Shown piece by piece: positions 1-9,311 of a stretch of DNA of 34,313 nt. The notes below the pieces were generated by a model. That model saw only the letters and a program-made list of their open reading frames with translations, did no database searches and was not told the DNA's origin. The stretch's first letter is position 1, and every line of letters begins with the position of its first letter. This DNA is from an uncultured Clostridium sp. (GTDB lineage: Bacteria > Bacillota > Clostridia > TANB77 > CAG-508), in NCBI GenBank assembly GCA_900554635.1, contig USHY01000009.1, forward strand, positions 1 to 34,313, in the 5' to 3' direction. A program made the position numbers and the translations under genes.

Positions 1-24
1 ACATTTCAACATTTTTTCTTGATT

Positions 25-522
25 TCAGATTAAATAATCACTTACCTCCTGCAACCCCTCAAAGTTTTTTTGTCTTAATATCTCATAAACAACTATTGCT
101 ACTGAGTTTGATAGGTTTAAGGAACGCAAGGTTGGTCTCATTGGTATTCTGGCGGTTTTTTCTATGTATTTTTTTAGGGTGTCTTCTGGTAAGCCTTTTG
201 TTTCCTTTCCGAATAGTACAAATACTTCTTCTATTTCTGTATAATTGATATCTGAATAGCAGTGAGTTCCTTTTGTTGTTATGAAGAACATGTTGTGTTC
301 TTCTGGTTTGTATTTTTCTAGGAAGTCTTTGAAACTATCATGTTCTTCTATATCTAATTTATCCCAATAATCTAATCCTGCTCTCTTTACTTGCTTTTCG
401 CTTATACTAAACCCGAGTGGTTTTACTAAATGTAACTTTGCTCCAATGGCAGCACAAGTTCTTGCTATATTTCCTGTGTTTTGTGGTATTTCTGGTTCTA
501 CTAAAACTATGTTTAATTTCAT
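25..522 (-). CDS. trmL: tRNA (cytidine/uridine-34-2'-O)-methyltransferase TrmL
   Basis: A 165-residue SPOUT-class methyltransferase that in this family 2'-O-methylates the wobble nucleotide of tRNA-Leu isoacceptors using S-adenosylmethionine. The N-terminus carries the family signature EPEIPQNTGNIARTC (residues 9-23). The C-terminal knot region has FGKETKGLP and the late motif IPMRPTLRSLNLSNSVAIVVYE, which form the SAM pocket. Length matches the family (about 155-165). The ATG at 522 is preceded by a GGAGAT ribosome site. It lies downstream of, and in the same direction as, the gene at 657-1397, but two hairpins separate them, so it is probably transcribed on its own. It has no CGG codon in frame. 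Confidence 0.93.
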   Translation of the reverse strand: MKLNIVLVEPEIPQNTGNIARTCAAIGAKLHLVKPLGFSISEKQVKRAGLDYWDKLDIEEHDSFKDFLEKYKPEEHNMFFITTKGTHCYSDINYTEIEEVFVLFGKETKGLPEDTLKKYIEKTARIPMRPTLRSLNLSNSVAIVVYEILRQKNFEGLQEVSDYLI

Positions 523-606
523 TTATTTATCTCCTATCTCTATTTCTTTTTGATTTTCTTGCTTATTTTATCATAAAAATAATGTTAGTGCAAATATAAA
601 AAACTA

Positions 607-631
607 GAGTGGCTCTGAATGAGAGCCACTC
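607..631 (-). terminator. Intrinsic terminator after the 657-1397 gene
   Basis: A perfect 10-bp stem (607-616 with 622-631) closes a 5-nt loop. On the minus strand it is followed by a run of six T. A second 7-bp hairpin (635-641 with 647-653) lies between it and the stop codon. Confidence 0.85.
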
Positions 632-656
632 CAGAAACTTCTATTCGAAGTTTATT

Positions 657-1397
657 TTACTTTCCCTTTCTCTTTTTATAAGATTTCCTTGCTTCTTTAC
701 GAACATCTGCAGATGAAGTTTCTTCAATCTTTGCCATTACTCTTTCGAGGTAAGCCTCATTGCAATATTCTACTATATTGTAGATGTCCTCACTCCAGTC
801 ATCAATGAAGTGTTCCAGGCACTCTTCGAGAATATCAGGTTTCAACATGAAGCTTTGCTTTAACGCAATGCCACAAATATCGCTATAATATTCAGCATTG
901 CATCTGCTGTTTTCGAAAGCTTTGTAGAAAACTTCTTCATCACAATTGGGAAGTTCAATAATCCCAATGGTACAAACGCCTTTTTTATCGACATTTGCAA
1001 TATTGAGTAACTTTTCCTTCGGGTATTTGTCTTCAGAAATATATTCCCTATCAAACAGCACCCTATTGGTCCAGTACATTCCAAAATTTTCTTCAGCATA
1101 GACTATGGTTTCTCCAGAACAATTTGGATTATCCAGTATTATATCCAAGAGGTCTGTCTCTCCATCTGTCTGAATGAAAGCTTTTGCCATTATGTCTAAC
1201 AGCTGTGGTGATGTAGTGGTTTCGGCAAGATCAAAGATTTCATCAAAAATAAGTTTATTCTCTAACATGAGAATAATGTATTTTTTGATAAATTCCTCAT
1301 CTGTTACAAGATTCCGTACTTTTTCTGCATTTCCACTTTTAAGAATTGCAAGTACAAGTTCTTCCTCACTAAAGATGTCTGTAATTTTGTTAAACAT
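657..1397 (-). CDS. Hypothetical helical-repeat protein, atypical codon use
   Basis: An uncharacterised 246-residue acidic protein that I do not recognise. It is almost entirely helical in character, with short repeated units (for example DNPNCSGETIVYAEENFG near 88-105 and ELPNCDEEVFYKAFENSRCN near 148-167) resembling the leucine-rich-variant or HEAT-like folds. The C-terminus is basic (RKEARKSYKKRKGK). It has no signal peptide or membrane segment. Codon use differs visibly from its neighbours: CTG, CTC, GCC, ACC, CAG and AGG are common here and scarce elsewhere, which suggests recent acquisition. It contains an in-frame CGG (Arg28), the only one I found in the window that does not sit at a frame break. 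It has its own promoter (1510-1538) and terminator (607-631). The start at 1397 follows AAAGGTAG. Confidence 0.75.
   Translation of the reverse strand: MFNKITDIFSEEELVLAILKSGNAEKVRNLVTDEEFIKKYIILMLENKLIFDEIFDLAETTTSPQLLDIMAKAFIQTDGETDLLDIILDNPNCSGETIVYAEENFGMYWTNRVLFDREYISEDKYPKEKLLNIANVDKKGVCTIGIIELPNCDEEVFYKAFENSRCNAEYYSDICGIALKQSFMLKPDILEECLEHFIDDWSEDIYNIVEYCNEAYLERVMAKIEETSSADVRKEARKSYKKRKGK
1314..1316 (-). other. In-frame CGG codon with no frame break (counter-example)
   Basis: Codon 28 of the 657-1397 gene reads GTA CGG AAT with the frame continuing normally. A +1 shift here would give GGA ATC TTG and then TAA, ending the protein after about 31 residues. This is the control case against which the six CGG frame-break sites must be judged. 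Confidence 0.85.
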
Positions 1398-1509
1398 TTT
1401 TGTCTACCTTTCTTTTTTAAGTTTTGTATTGTTTATATATGTAAAACAGCTTTCGCTGTGAAAAAAGGAAGTAAATTTATATAAAAAAGCACACTGGCTT
1501 TACATGTTA

Positions 1510-1538
1510 ATTATACCATTTTATGTTAATTAGTTCAA
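1510..1538 (-). promoter_or_regulatory. Sigma-A promoter for the 657-1397 gene
   Basis: Minus-strand TTGAAC (-35, 1533-1538), a 17-bp spacer and a perfect TATAAT (-10, 1510-1515). The leader that follows contains a 5-bp hairpin with a GAAA tetraloop (1446-1459). Confidence 0.75.
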
Positions 1539-1569
1539 CTCCATTTAAGTTTTTACTTGTCATAAATTT

Positions 1570-1596
1570 AAGGATGACTATTTTTTAGTCATCCTT
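1570..1596. terminator. Hairpin terminator downstream of rpoC
   Basis: A perfect 11-bp stem (1570-1580 with 1586-1596) and a 5-nt loop lie just beyond the rpoC stop. The stronger T run is on the plus-strand side. On the minus strand, the direction of rpoC, the tail is only TTAAATTTATG, so it may be a weak or processed rpoC 3' end. Confidence 0.65.
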
Positions 1597-1602
1597 TTTG
1601 TT

Positions 1603-4600
1603 TTATTCTTGGTTTTCTCCTGTTGTAATATTTTTGTTTCTATATATTGGAAGTCCTGTTCCTGCTGGTATTAGTTTACCTATAATTACGTTTTCTTTTA
1701 GTCCTATTAATGAATCTGTTTTTCCTTTTATTGCAGCTTCTGTTAATACTCTTGTTGTTTCTTGGAATGATGCTGCTGATAAGAAGCTTTCTGTTGCTAG
1801 TGATGCCTTTGTTATTCCAAGTAGAACTCTTTGTCCTTTTGCTGGCATTTTGCCTTCTGCTTCTAGTTCTGCATTTTCTTTGTTGAATTCATTAATATCT
1901 ACTAGAGAACCTACAAACATTTTACTGTCTCCACTGTCTTCAATTTTTACCTTTTTAAGCATTTGTCTTGATATTATTTCAATATGTTTATCATTGATAT
2001 CAACACCTTGGTTTCTATAAACTTTTTGAACTTCTGATGTTAGGTATTCAAATACTCCTTGTGGTCCTTTAATTGCTAGAATTTCATTTGGGTTTATTGA
2101 ACCTTCAGTAAGTGGATCACCTGCTTCTATATAGTCTCCATCTCTTACTTTTAATTTTGAACCAAAGCTTATTGTATAAGTTTTTGCAGTGTCTTTTCCT
2201 GTTACTGTTACTTCTTTTCTCTTTTTAGAGTCTTCTATTTTTACTGTTCCAGCGATTTCGGAAATAATTGCTAATCCCTTTGGTTTTCTTGCTTCAAACA
2301 ACTCTTCAACCCTTGGAAGACCTTGTGTGATATCTCCTCCTGCTACACCACCTGTGTGGAATGTTCTCATTGTAAGCTGTGTACCTGGCTCACCTATTGA
2401 TTGTGCAGCAATTATTCCAACTGCTTCTCCTATATTTACTTCTTTTCTTGTTGCTAAGCCCATTCCATAACATTTTGAACATACACCATGTTTTGTATGG
2501 CAACCTAAAACTGAACGAACTTTTACTTTTGTAATTCCAGCTTTTACTATTTTCTCAGCTAAGTTTGCTGATATTAGAGTGTTTTTATCTGCTAGAACTT
2601 CTCCTGTTGTTGGGTCTTTTATTGTTTCATAAGGATATCTTCCTGTTAGTCTTTCTTGTAGTTTTTCAATTATTTGATTTCCATCTTTGATGTCTTCTAT
2701 TTCAATGTATTCGTTTGTTCCACAATCTTCTTCTCTTACTATGATATCTTGAGATACATCAACTAATCTTCTTGTTAAGTATCCAGAGTCTGCTGTTCTT
2801 AAAGCTGTATCTGCTAAACCTTTTCTTGCACCGTGTGAAGAAATGAAGTATTCTAGTGGATCAAGTCCCTCTCTAAAGCATGCTTTAATTGGGATTTCTA
2901 CGGCTTTACCTGATGTATTTGCCATAAGTCCACGCATACCTGCAATTTGTCTTAACTGGTTCATGTTACCTCTGGCTCCGGCTTTGTGCCATCATATATA
3001 TTGGGTTTAATTCACTAAAGTTATCTTTCATAGCTTCTGTAACATCGTTTGTTGCTTTTTCCCAGATTTTAATTACAGAATCATATCTTTCATCATTTGT
3101 AATTAAACCTCTTCTATATTGTTTTGCTACAGTTTCAACATCTTCTTCAGCCTTTGCTAAAATTTCTTTTTTAGCTTCTGGAACTGCAACATCTGCAACA
3201 GACACTGTTATAGCTCCTTTTGTTGAATATTTATAACCTGTAGCTTTGATATAGTCTAGCAATTCTGCTGATACATTTAAGCCATGTTTATCAATACATT
3301 TTGCAATGATTGTTCCTAGATTTTTCTTCATAACTGGGAATTCTATTTCTAGGTCTAAAATGTGTTCTGGGTCTGTTCTATCAACAAATCCTAAATCTTG
3401 TGGAATTCCTTGGTTATATATTAATCTTCCTGCTGTTGTTTCGATTGTTCTTGTAACTTTTTCTCCATTTATTTCTTTTGTTCTTCTTACTTTAATTTTT
3501 GCATGCAATCCTAGATCTCCGTTTAAGTAAGCCATCATAGCTTCATCTTCATCTTGGCAATACATACCTTCGCCTTTTTCTCCTGCAACTTCCATTGTTA
3601 AGTAGTAACTTCCTAAAATCATATCCTGTGTTGGAACTGTTACTGGTTTACCATCTTGAGGTTTTAGTAAGTTGTTTACTGATAACATTAAATATCTTGC
3701 TTCTGCTTGAGCTTCTGGTGATAGTGGAACGTGAACAGCCATCTGGTCACCATCGAAGTCGGCGTTGAATGCTGTACAAACTAATGGGTGAAGTTTTAAT
3801 GCTCTACCTTCAACTAGAACTGGCTCAAATGCTTGAATACCAAGTCTATGTAGTGTTGGCGCACGGTTTAACATTACAGGGTGGTCTTTAATAACTTCCT
3901 CTAATATTCCCCAAACTTCTGGATTTAATTTTTCTACCATTCTTTTTGCACTTTTGATATTGTGTGCTAAACCTCTTGCAACTAATTCTTTCATTACAAA
4001 TGGTTTAAATAATTCTATTGCCATTTCTTTTGGTAAACCACATTGATATATTTTAAGTTCTGGTCCAACAACGATAACTGAACGGCCTGAATAGTCAACA
4101 CGTTTACCAAGTAGGTTTTGTCTGAAACGACCTTGTTTTCCTTTTAGCATATCTGATAAAGATTTTAAAGGTCTGTTTCCTGCACCTGTAACTGGTCTTC
4201 CTCTTCTTCCATTATCAATTAAAGCATCTACAGCTTCTTGTAGCATTCTTTTTTCGTTTCTAACGATTATTTCTGGTGCTCCAAGTTCTAGTAATCTCTT
4301 TAATCTGTTATTTCTGTTTAGAACTCTTCTATATAAGTCGTTTAAATCTGATGTTGCAAATCTTCCTCCATCTAATTGTACCATTGGTCTTAGGTCTGGT
4401 GGAATTACTGGTATTACACTTAAAACCATCCATTCTGGTTTGTTTCCTGATAGTAGGAAGCTTTCAACTGTGTCTAATCTTTTTATTAGTTTTGCTTTTT
4501 TCTGTTCGCTAGATTTTTCTATTTCATCTTTTAATTGTGCTGCTAATTTTTCTAGGTCTACTCTTTGTAATAAAGTTCTTACTGCTTCTGCTCCCATTCC

Positions 4601-5125
4601 TGCTTTGAAAGAGCCTTTTCCATATCTTTCTTCTGCTTCATGGTATTCTTTTTCATTTAAAATTTGGCCTTCTGTTAAGTTTGTTGTTCCTTTATCTATA
4701 ACAACATATGCAGCAAAATATATAACTTTTTCTATGCTTCTTGGTGATATATCTAGTACTAATGCTACTCTACTTGGTATTCCTTTGAAATACCAAATAT
4801 GAGCTACTGGTGCTGCAAGCTCGATGTGTCCCATTCTTTCACGCCTTACTTTTGATTTTGTTACTTCAACACCACATCTATCACAAACTATTCCTTTATA
4901 TCTTACTCTTTTGTATTTACCACAATGACATTCCCAGTCTTTTGTAGGCCCAAATATTTTTTCACAAAATAGACCATCTTTTTCTGGTTTTAATGTTCTG
5001 TAGTTTATTGTTTCTGGTTTTTTAACTTCACCTTTTGACCATTCTCTTATTTTTTCATCTGAAGCTAAACCAATCTTTATTTTATCAAATATCTCTAATT
5101 CATCTTGTTTTTTATTTTCTTCCAT
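1603..5125 (-). CDS. rpoC: RNA polymerase beta' subunit, expressed through a +1 frame shift
   Basis: The catalytic beta' subunit of RNA polymerase. The first reading frame (5125 to 2966, 719 residues) holds the N-terminal zinc site (Cys66, 68, 81, 84) and the metal-binding NADFDGD (residues 454-460). The second frame (from 2979 to 1603) holds FREGL and the bridge helix HGARKGLADTALRTADSGY, the second zinc site (DCGT and GCHTKHGVCSKC) and the trigger loop. Neither half is complete. Read straight, the first half ends MMAQSRSQR-stop. Skipping the first C of the CGG at 2978-2980 gives MAQSGARGNMNQLRQ, matching the conserved MADSGARGS-type motif, and a 1173-residue protein of normal clostridial length. 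The Arg of SGARGN corresponds by alignment to T. thermophilus beta' Arg1029, beside the active centre, so two separate polypeptides would be expected to be defective. The gene starts 18 nt after rpoB behind AGGAGGGG. Confidence 0.93.
2978..2980 (-). other. +1 recoding site AGC-C-GGA in rpoC
   Basis: Minus-strand codons AGC CGG AGC CAG AGG TAA stop four codons after the CGG. Skipping the C complementary to position 2980 gives AGC GGA GCC AGA GGT AAC, that is S-G-A-R-G-N, the invariant motif of beta'. An ATG one base after the TAA, with GAGG just upstream, could allow re-initiation, but that product would lack the GARGN residues. Confidence 0.85.
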
Positions 5126-5143
5126 TACTTAACCTTCCCCTCC

Positions 5144-8100
5144 TTATTCTTCGTATGAATCGTTGTCATTTTCTAAATTGTCTTCTGCTAATTCTTCATC
5201 TAAATCATCGAAGTTATCTTCTTCTAGGTCTTCATCTTCTTCTGGTAATTCTTCTTCATCTAGTAACATATCTTCATCTAATGGTTCTTCATCTTCCATT
5301 TTTTCTTCATCAGTTACTAGTGGTTTATTTTCATCTAGGTTAAAGTCAATGCCATCATCTATATTTTCTGTTAGTTCTAGTTCTTTGTCATCTTTAGAAT
5401 ATAAACGAATGTCTAATCCTAAGCTTTGTAGTTCTTTTATTAATACTTTGAAGCCTTCTGGTACTCCTGGTTCTGGTATATTTTCGCCTTTTACTATTGC
5501 TTCATAAGTTTTAACTCTTCCTACAACATCATCAGATTTTATTGTTAGCATTTCTTGAAGTGTGTATGCTGCTCCATAAGCTTCAAGTGCCCAAACTTCC
5601 ATTTCTCCAAATCTCTGTCCACCAAATTGTGCTTTACCTCCTAAAGGTTGTTGTGTAATCACTGAGTATGGTCCTGTTGAACGAGCATGGATTTTATCAT
5701 CAACTAAGTGGTGAAGTTTTAACATGTACATTACACCAACTGTAATTGGTTTATCAAATGGCTCTCCTGTTCTTCCATCATATAAAGTTGTTTTTCCATC
5801 TGGTGTTAATCCTGATTCTACAAGTAGTTGTTCTATGTCTTTTTCTGAAGCTCCATCAAATACTGGTGTTGCAACTTTTATTCCAAGTAATCTTGCAGCA
5901 GCACCTAGGTGAACTTCCAAAACCTGACCTAAGTTCATACGAGAAGGTACACCTAATGGGTTTAATACTACATCTACTGGTGTTCCATCTGGCATAAATG
6001 GCATATCTTCAACTGGTAGAATTCTTGAAACAACACCTTTGTTTCCATGACGACCAGCCATTTTATCACCAACTGATATTTTTCTTTTTTGTGCTATATA
6101 AACTCTTATAACTTGGTTTACTCCAGCACCTAATTCATCTGAATTTTCTCTTGTAAATACTTTTACATCAACTATTGTTCCTGCTTCTCCATGTGGTACT
6201 CTTAAAGATGTATCTCTTACTTCTCTTGCCTTTTCACCAAAGATTGCTCTTAATAGTTTTTCTTCTGATGTAAGTTCTGTTTCTCCCTTTGGAGTAACTT
6301 TACCTACTAATATATCTCCTGGTCTTACTTCTGCACCTATTCTTATAATTCCTCTATCATCTAGGTCTTTTAAGCTGTCTTCTCCAACATTTGGAATATC
6401 TCTTGTAATTTCTTCAGGTCCAAGTTTTGTATCACGACATTCGCAGTCATAATCTTCTATGTGAATTGATGTGTAAACATCTTCCTTTACTAATCTTTCA
6501 CTTAGTAACACAGCATCCTCGTAGTTGTATCCTTCCCATGTTGTGAAGGCAATAAGAACGTTTTTACCAAGTGCCATTTCACCATTTTGTGTTGAAGGTC
6601 CATCTGCAATTACATCATTTGCTTTTATGATTTCTCCTCTTTTTACAATTGGTTTTTGGTTAATACATGTTCCACCATTGGTTCTTTTGAATTTAAGTAA
6701 TTTATATGTATCAATTCCTGTTTTTGTTTTGATAATTATTTCATCACCAGTTACTCTTTGCACTACACCGCCATTTTTAGCAACAACTGTTGTTCCTGAG
6801 TCTTTTGCTGCTCTGTATTCAATACCTGTTCCAACAATTGGTGAATCTGTAATCATTAGAGGCACTGCCTGTCTTTGCATGTTTGCACCCATTAATGCAC
6901 GGTTTGCGTCATCATGCTCTAAGAATGGTATCATAGCTGCACCAACTGAAACTAGTTGTTTTGGTGATACATCTACAAAGTCAACTTTATCTGCTTCAAC
7001 TTCTATAATTTCATCTAAGAATCTTACTTTTATTTTCTTGTTTATGAATCTTCCATTTTCGTCTACTGGTTCTGTTGCTTGTGCTATTGCATGGTTGTCT
7101 TCTTCATCTGCTGTCATATAGATTACTTCATCTGTAACACAATGTGTTTCTGGGTCTACTTTTCTATATGGGGTTTCAACAAATCCATATTCGTTGATAA
7201 TTGCAAATGTTGAAAGTGCTGATATAAGTCCTATGTTTGGTCCTTCTGGAGATTCTATTGGACATAGTCTTCCATAGTGAGTATAGTGAACATCACGCAC
7301 TTCGAATCCTGCTCTTTCTCTTGATAAACCACCAGGTCCTAATGCTGAAATTCTTCTTTTATGTGTTAATTCTGATAATGGGTTTGTTTGGTCCATAAAT
7401 TGTGATAATTGTGAACTTCCGAAGAATTCTCTAATTGATGATGTGATTGGTTTTGTATTGATTAATGTTTGTGGTGTTACTACATCTAGGTCTTGAATTG
7501 TCATTCTTTCTCTTACAACTCTTTCTAGTCTTGTTAAACCAATTCTGAATTGATTTTGTAATAATTCACCTACGCATCTAATACGCCTGTTTCCTAAATG
7601 GTCTATATCATCAATTGAGCCTAGTCCATATTGTAAATCTAATAAGTAGTTGATTGATGCTAGCATATCTTCTGTTACAATATTTTTAGGTACTAATTCA
7701 TCTTTTCTTTCATTTATAACTTTTACTAAATCTTTTTCTTCTGTTGTTTCTAATATGTTTTTAAGAACTGCATAGTTTACTTTTTCTTTGATATTAATTT
7801 CATCGCTATTTACAAATGCCTTTAGGTCAACTGTGCCATTTCCTATTACTCTTACTTTTTTGTCGTTTACTTTTAAATCAACAATATTTATTCCTGCATT
7901 TTGAATTTCGTTTGCTTGTTCTGGTGAAATAACTGCATCTTTTTCTACTATTACTTCTCCTGTTTCACTATTTATTATGTCATCAAATGCAACTTTGTTT
8001 TCTATTCTTGAGCTTAAGTCTAATTTTTTATTATATTTATATCTTCCTACTTTTGCTAGGTCGTATCTTCTTGGGTCGAAGAATAGGTTGTTAAATAATG

Positions 8101-8854
8101 TTCTTGCTGCATCAACTGTTGGAAGTTCTCCTGGTCTTAATTTTTTATAGATTTCAATAAGAGCTTCATCAGTTGTTTTTGTTGTATCTTTTGCAATTGT
8201 AGCAAGTAATTTTTCTTCATCACCAAATAGAGCTGTAATTTGCTCATCTGTAGCTAATCCTATTGCTCTTAATAGAGTTGTTACTGGTAATTTTCTTGTT
8301 CTATCTATTCTTACATAGAATACATCATTACCATCTGTTTCGTATTCAAGCCAAGCACCTCTAATTGGCATAACTGTAGCCTTGTACAATTTTTTACCTG
8401 TTTTGTCATAGTCTGATTCGTAATAGCATCCTGGTGATCTTACTAATTGGCTTACTACAACCCTCTCTGCTCCATTAATTACGAATGTTCCACTATCTGT
8501 CATTAATGGAAAATCTCCTAAATAAATTTCTTGTTCTTTAATTTCTCCTGTTTCACGATTTATAAGTCTTACCTTAACATGTAACCTTGTTGAGTATGTA
8601 GTATCTCTTTCCTTTGCTTCTTCTAATGAATACTTAGTTTCTTTTTCCATGTAATAATCAAAAAATTCTAGAACTAAATTTCCTGTGTAATCTTCTATAG
8701 GTGAAATATCTTTTAGAACTTCCCCTAAACCTTCGTTTACGAACCAATCATAAGAATCTTTTTGAACCTGAATAAGGTTTGGAATATCAATAAAATCTCC
8801 AATTCTTGCGAATGTCTTTCTTGTAGCCTTTTCGTAATTAATGTCTGTCAACAA
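5144..8854 (-). CDS. rpoB: RNA polymerase beta subunit
   Basis: A 1236-residue beta subunit, complete and uninterrupted. Recognisable blocks include the rifampicin-pocket region (FFGSSQLSQFMDQTNPLSELTHKRRISALGPGG, residues about 470-502), the GREEN-like SPEGPNIGLI segment, and the C-terminal GRHGNKGVVSRILPVEDMPF and GGQRFGEMEVWALEAYGA clamp motifs. After the conserved end (LGLDIRLYSK) there is an extra tail of about 75 residues made largely of Glu and Asp. The start is TTG at 8854 behind AAGGAG with a 10-nt gap; a second TTG follows immediately. It is first in an rpoB-rpoC operon and has a long leader with its own promoter. The usual upstream neighbours rplJ and rplL are absent here. Confidence 0.97.
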   Translation of the reverse strand: MLTDINYEKATRKTFARIGDFIDIPNLIQVQKDSYDWFVNEGLGEVLKDISPIEDYTGNLVLEFFDYYMEKETKYSLEEAKERDTTYSTRLHVKVRLINRETGEIKEQEIYLGDFPLMTDSGTFVINGAERVVVSQLVRSPGCYYESDYDKTGKKLYKATVMPIRGAWLEYETDGNDVFYVRIDRTRKLPVTTLLRAIGLATDEQITALFGDEEKLLATIAKDTTKTTDEALIEIYKKLRPGELPTVDAARTLFNNLFFDPRRYDLAKVGRYKYNKKLDLSSRIENKVAFDDIINSETGEVIVEKDAVISPEQANEIQNAGINIVDLKVNDKKVRVIGNGTVDLKAFVNSDEINIKEKVNYAVLKNILETTEEKDLVKVINERKDELVPKNIVTEDMLASINYLLDLQYGLGSIDDIDHLGNRRIRCVGELLQNQFRIGLTRLERVVRERMTIQDLDVVTPQTLINTKPITSSIREFFGSSQLSQFMDQTNPLSELTHKRRISALGPGGLSRERAGFEVRDVHYTHYGRLCPIESPEGPNIGLISALSTFAIINEYGFVETPYRKVDPETHCVTDEVIYMTADEEDNHAIAQATEPVDENGRFINKKIKVRFLDEIIEVEADKVDFVDVSPKQLVSVGAAMIPFLEHDDANRALMGANMQRQAVPLMITDSPIVGTGIEYRAAKDSGTTVVAKNGGVVQRVTGDEIIIKTKTGIDTYKLLKFKRTNGGTCINQKPIVKRGEIIKANDVIADGPSTQNGEMALGKNVLIAFTTWEGYNYEDAVLLSERLVKEDVYTSIHIEDYDCECRDTKLGPEEITRDIPNVGEDSLKDLDDRGIIRIGAEVRPGDILVGKVTPKGETELTSEEKLLRAIFGEKAREVRDTSLRVPHGEAGTIVDVKVFTRENSDELGAGVNQVIRVYIAQKRKISVGDKMAGRHGNKGVVSRILPVEDMPFMPDGTPVDVVLNPLGVPSRMNLGQVLEVHLGAAARLLGIKVATPVFDGASEKDIEQLLVESGLTPDGKTTLYDGRTGEPFDKPITVGVMYMLKLHHLVDDKIHARSTGPYSVITQQPLGGKAQFGGQRFGEMEVWALEAYGAAYTLQEMLTIKSDDVVGRVKTYEAIVKGENIPEPGVPEGFKVLIKELQSLGLDIRLYSKDDKELELTENIDDGIDFNLDENKPLVTDEEKMEDEEPLDEDMLLDEEELPEEDEDLEEDNFDDLDEELAEDNLENDNDSYEE

Positions 8855-9048
8855 AACAAATCAACTCCTTAAAAATAAATTAGAGCAATATCTATATCTT
8901 TAAAGAAAGTCCCTCTTAATTTTAAGTGTATTATCAATTTTAAAATACCTGCTCTTAAATATTCAAAAATCAACACCTTAACTTAAAATTAATTCCTCTT
9001 TCCTAAATTTCTTTGGCTAATGAAATGGCAAACTTTATAAACGCAATA

Positions 9049-9107
9049 AAAAAGTGTAGTAATATATTGCTATATTAAGCTAAACTTCAAGCCTTTCTAC
9101 ACTTTTT
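9049..9107 (-). terminator. Putative terminator or attenuator in the rpoB leader
   Basis: An 11-bp stem (9049-9059 with 9097-9107) encloses a 7-bp inner hairpin (9060-9066 with 9071-9077) that stacks directly on it. On the minus strand the 3' arm runs into TTTTTTATT, an intrinsic-terminator tail. Placed inside the rpoB leader, it could attenuate the rpoBC operon. Confidence 0.6.
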
Positions 9108-9221
9108 ATTTAATTACATTTAAATTAACTTTTACTAACCTTTTTCACTTTAAAAATATCACCATTTCTATATTAAATAGTTTACATAGTTTCGTGCAAC
9201 ACGAAAAATATGTCTTTTATT

Positions 9222-9251
9222 ATGATACCATAAATCGGAAGGGGTTGTCAA
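9222..9251 (-). promoter_or_regulatory. Putative rpoBC promoter
   Basis: Minus-strand TTGACA (9246-9251), an 18-bp spacer and TATCAT (9222-9227), one base from consensus. The predicted start is near 9215, about 360 nt before rpoB. Confidence 0.6.
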
Positions 9252-9311
9252 GTATTTTTGCTTGTTTTTTCTATGTTTTTTATAATATTCTCTAATAAGA
9301 CAGTTTTTGAT

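Larger units (their letters stand above)
8855..9311 (-). other. rpoB leader region (457 bases without a gene)
   Basis: No coding gene is visible. From the promoter at 9222-9251 the minus-strand transcript would run about 360 nt before rpoB. It begins with a 7-bp hairpin with a 3-nt loop (9190-9196 with 9200-9206), passes a terminator-like structure (9049-9107) and then an 11-bp inverted repeat with widely spaced arms (916-926 and 982-992 counted from 8000), and ends with the AAGGAG site of rpoB. The remainder is A+T-rich sequence in which I see nothing. Confidence 0.7.

Noticed and set aside
417..599. Plus-strand open frames over trmL, rpoB, rpoC and other genes
   Set aside because: They are antisense shadows, very hydrophobic or Ser-rich, without ribosome sites.
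1603..5125. rpoC as two real genes, as in cyanobacterial rpoC1/rpoC2
   Set aside because: The break is inside the invariant SGARGN motif and one base-skip restores it exactly; a true split would not destroy that motif.
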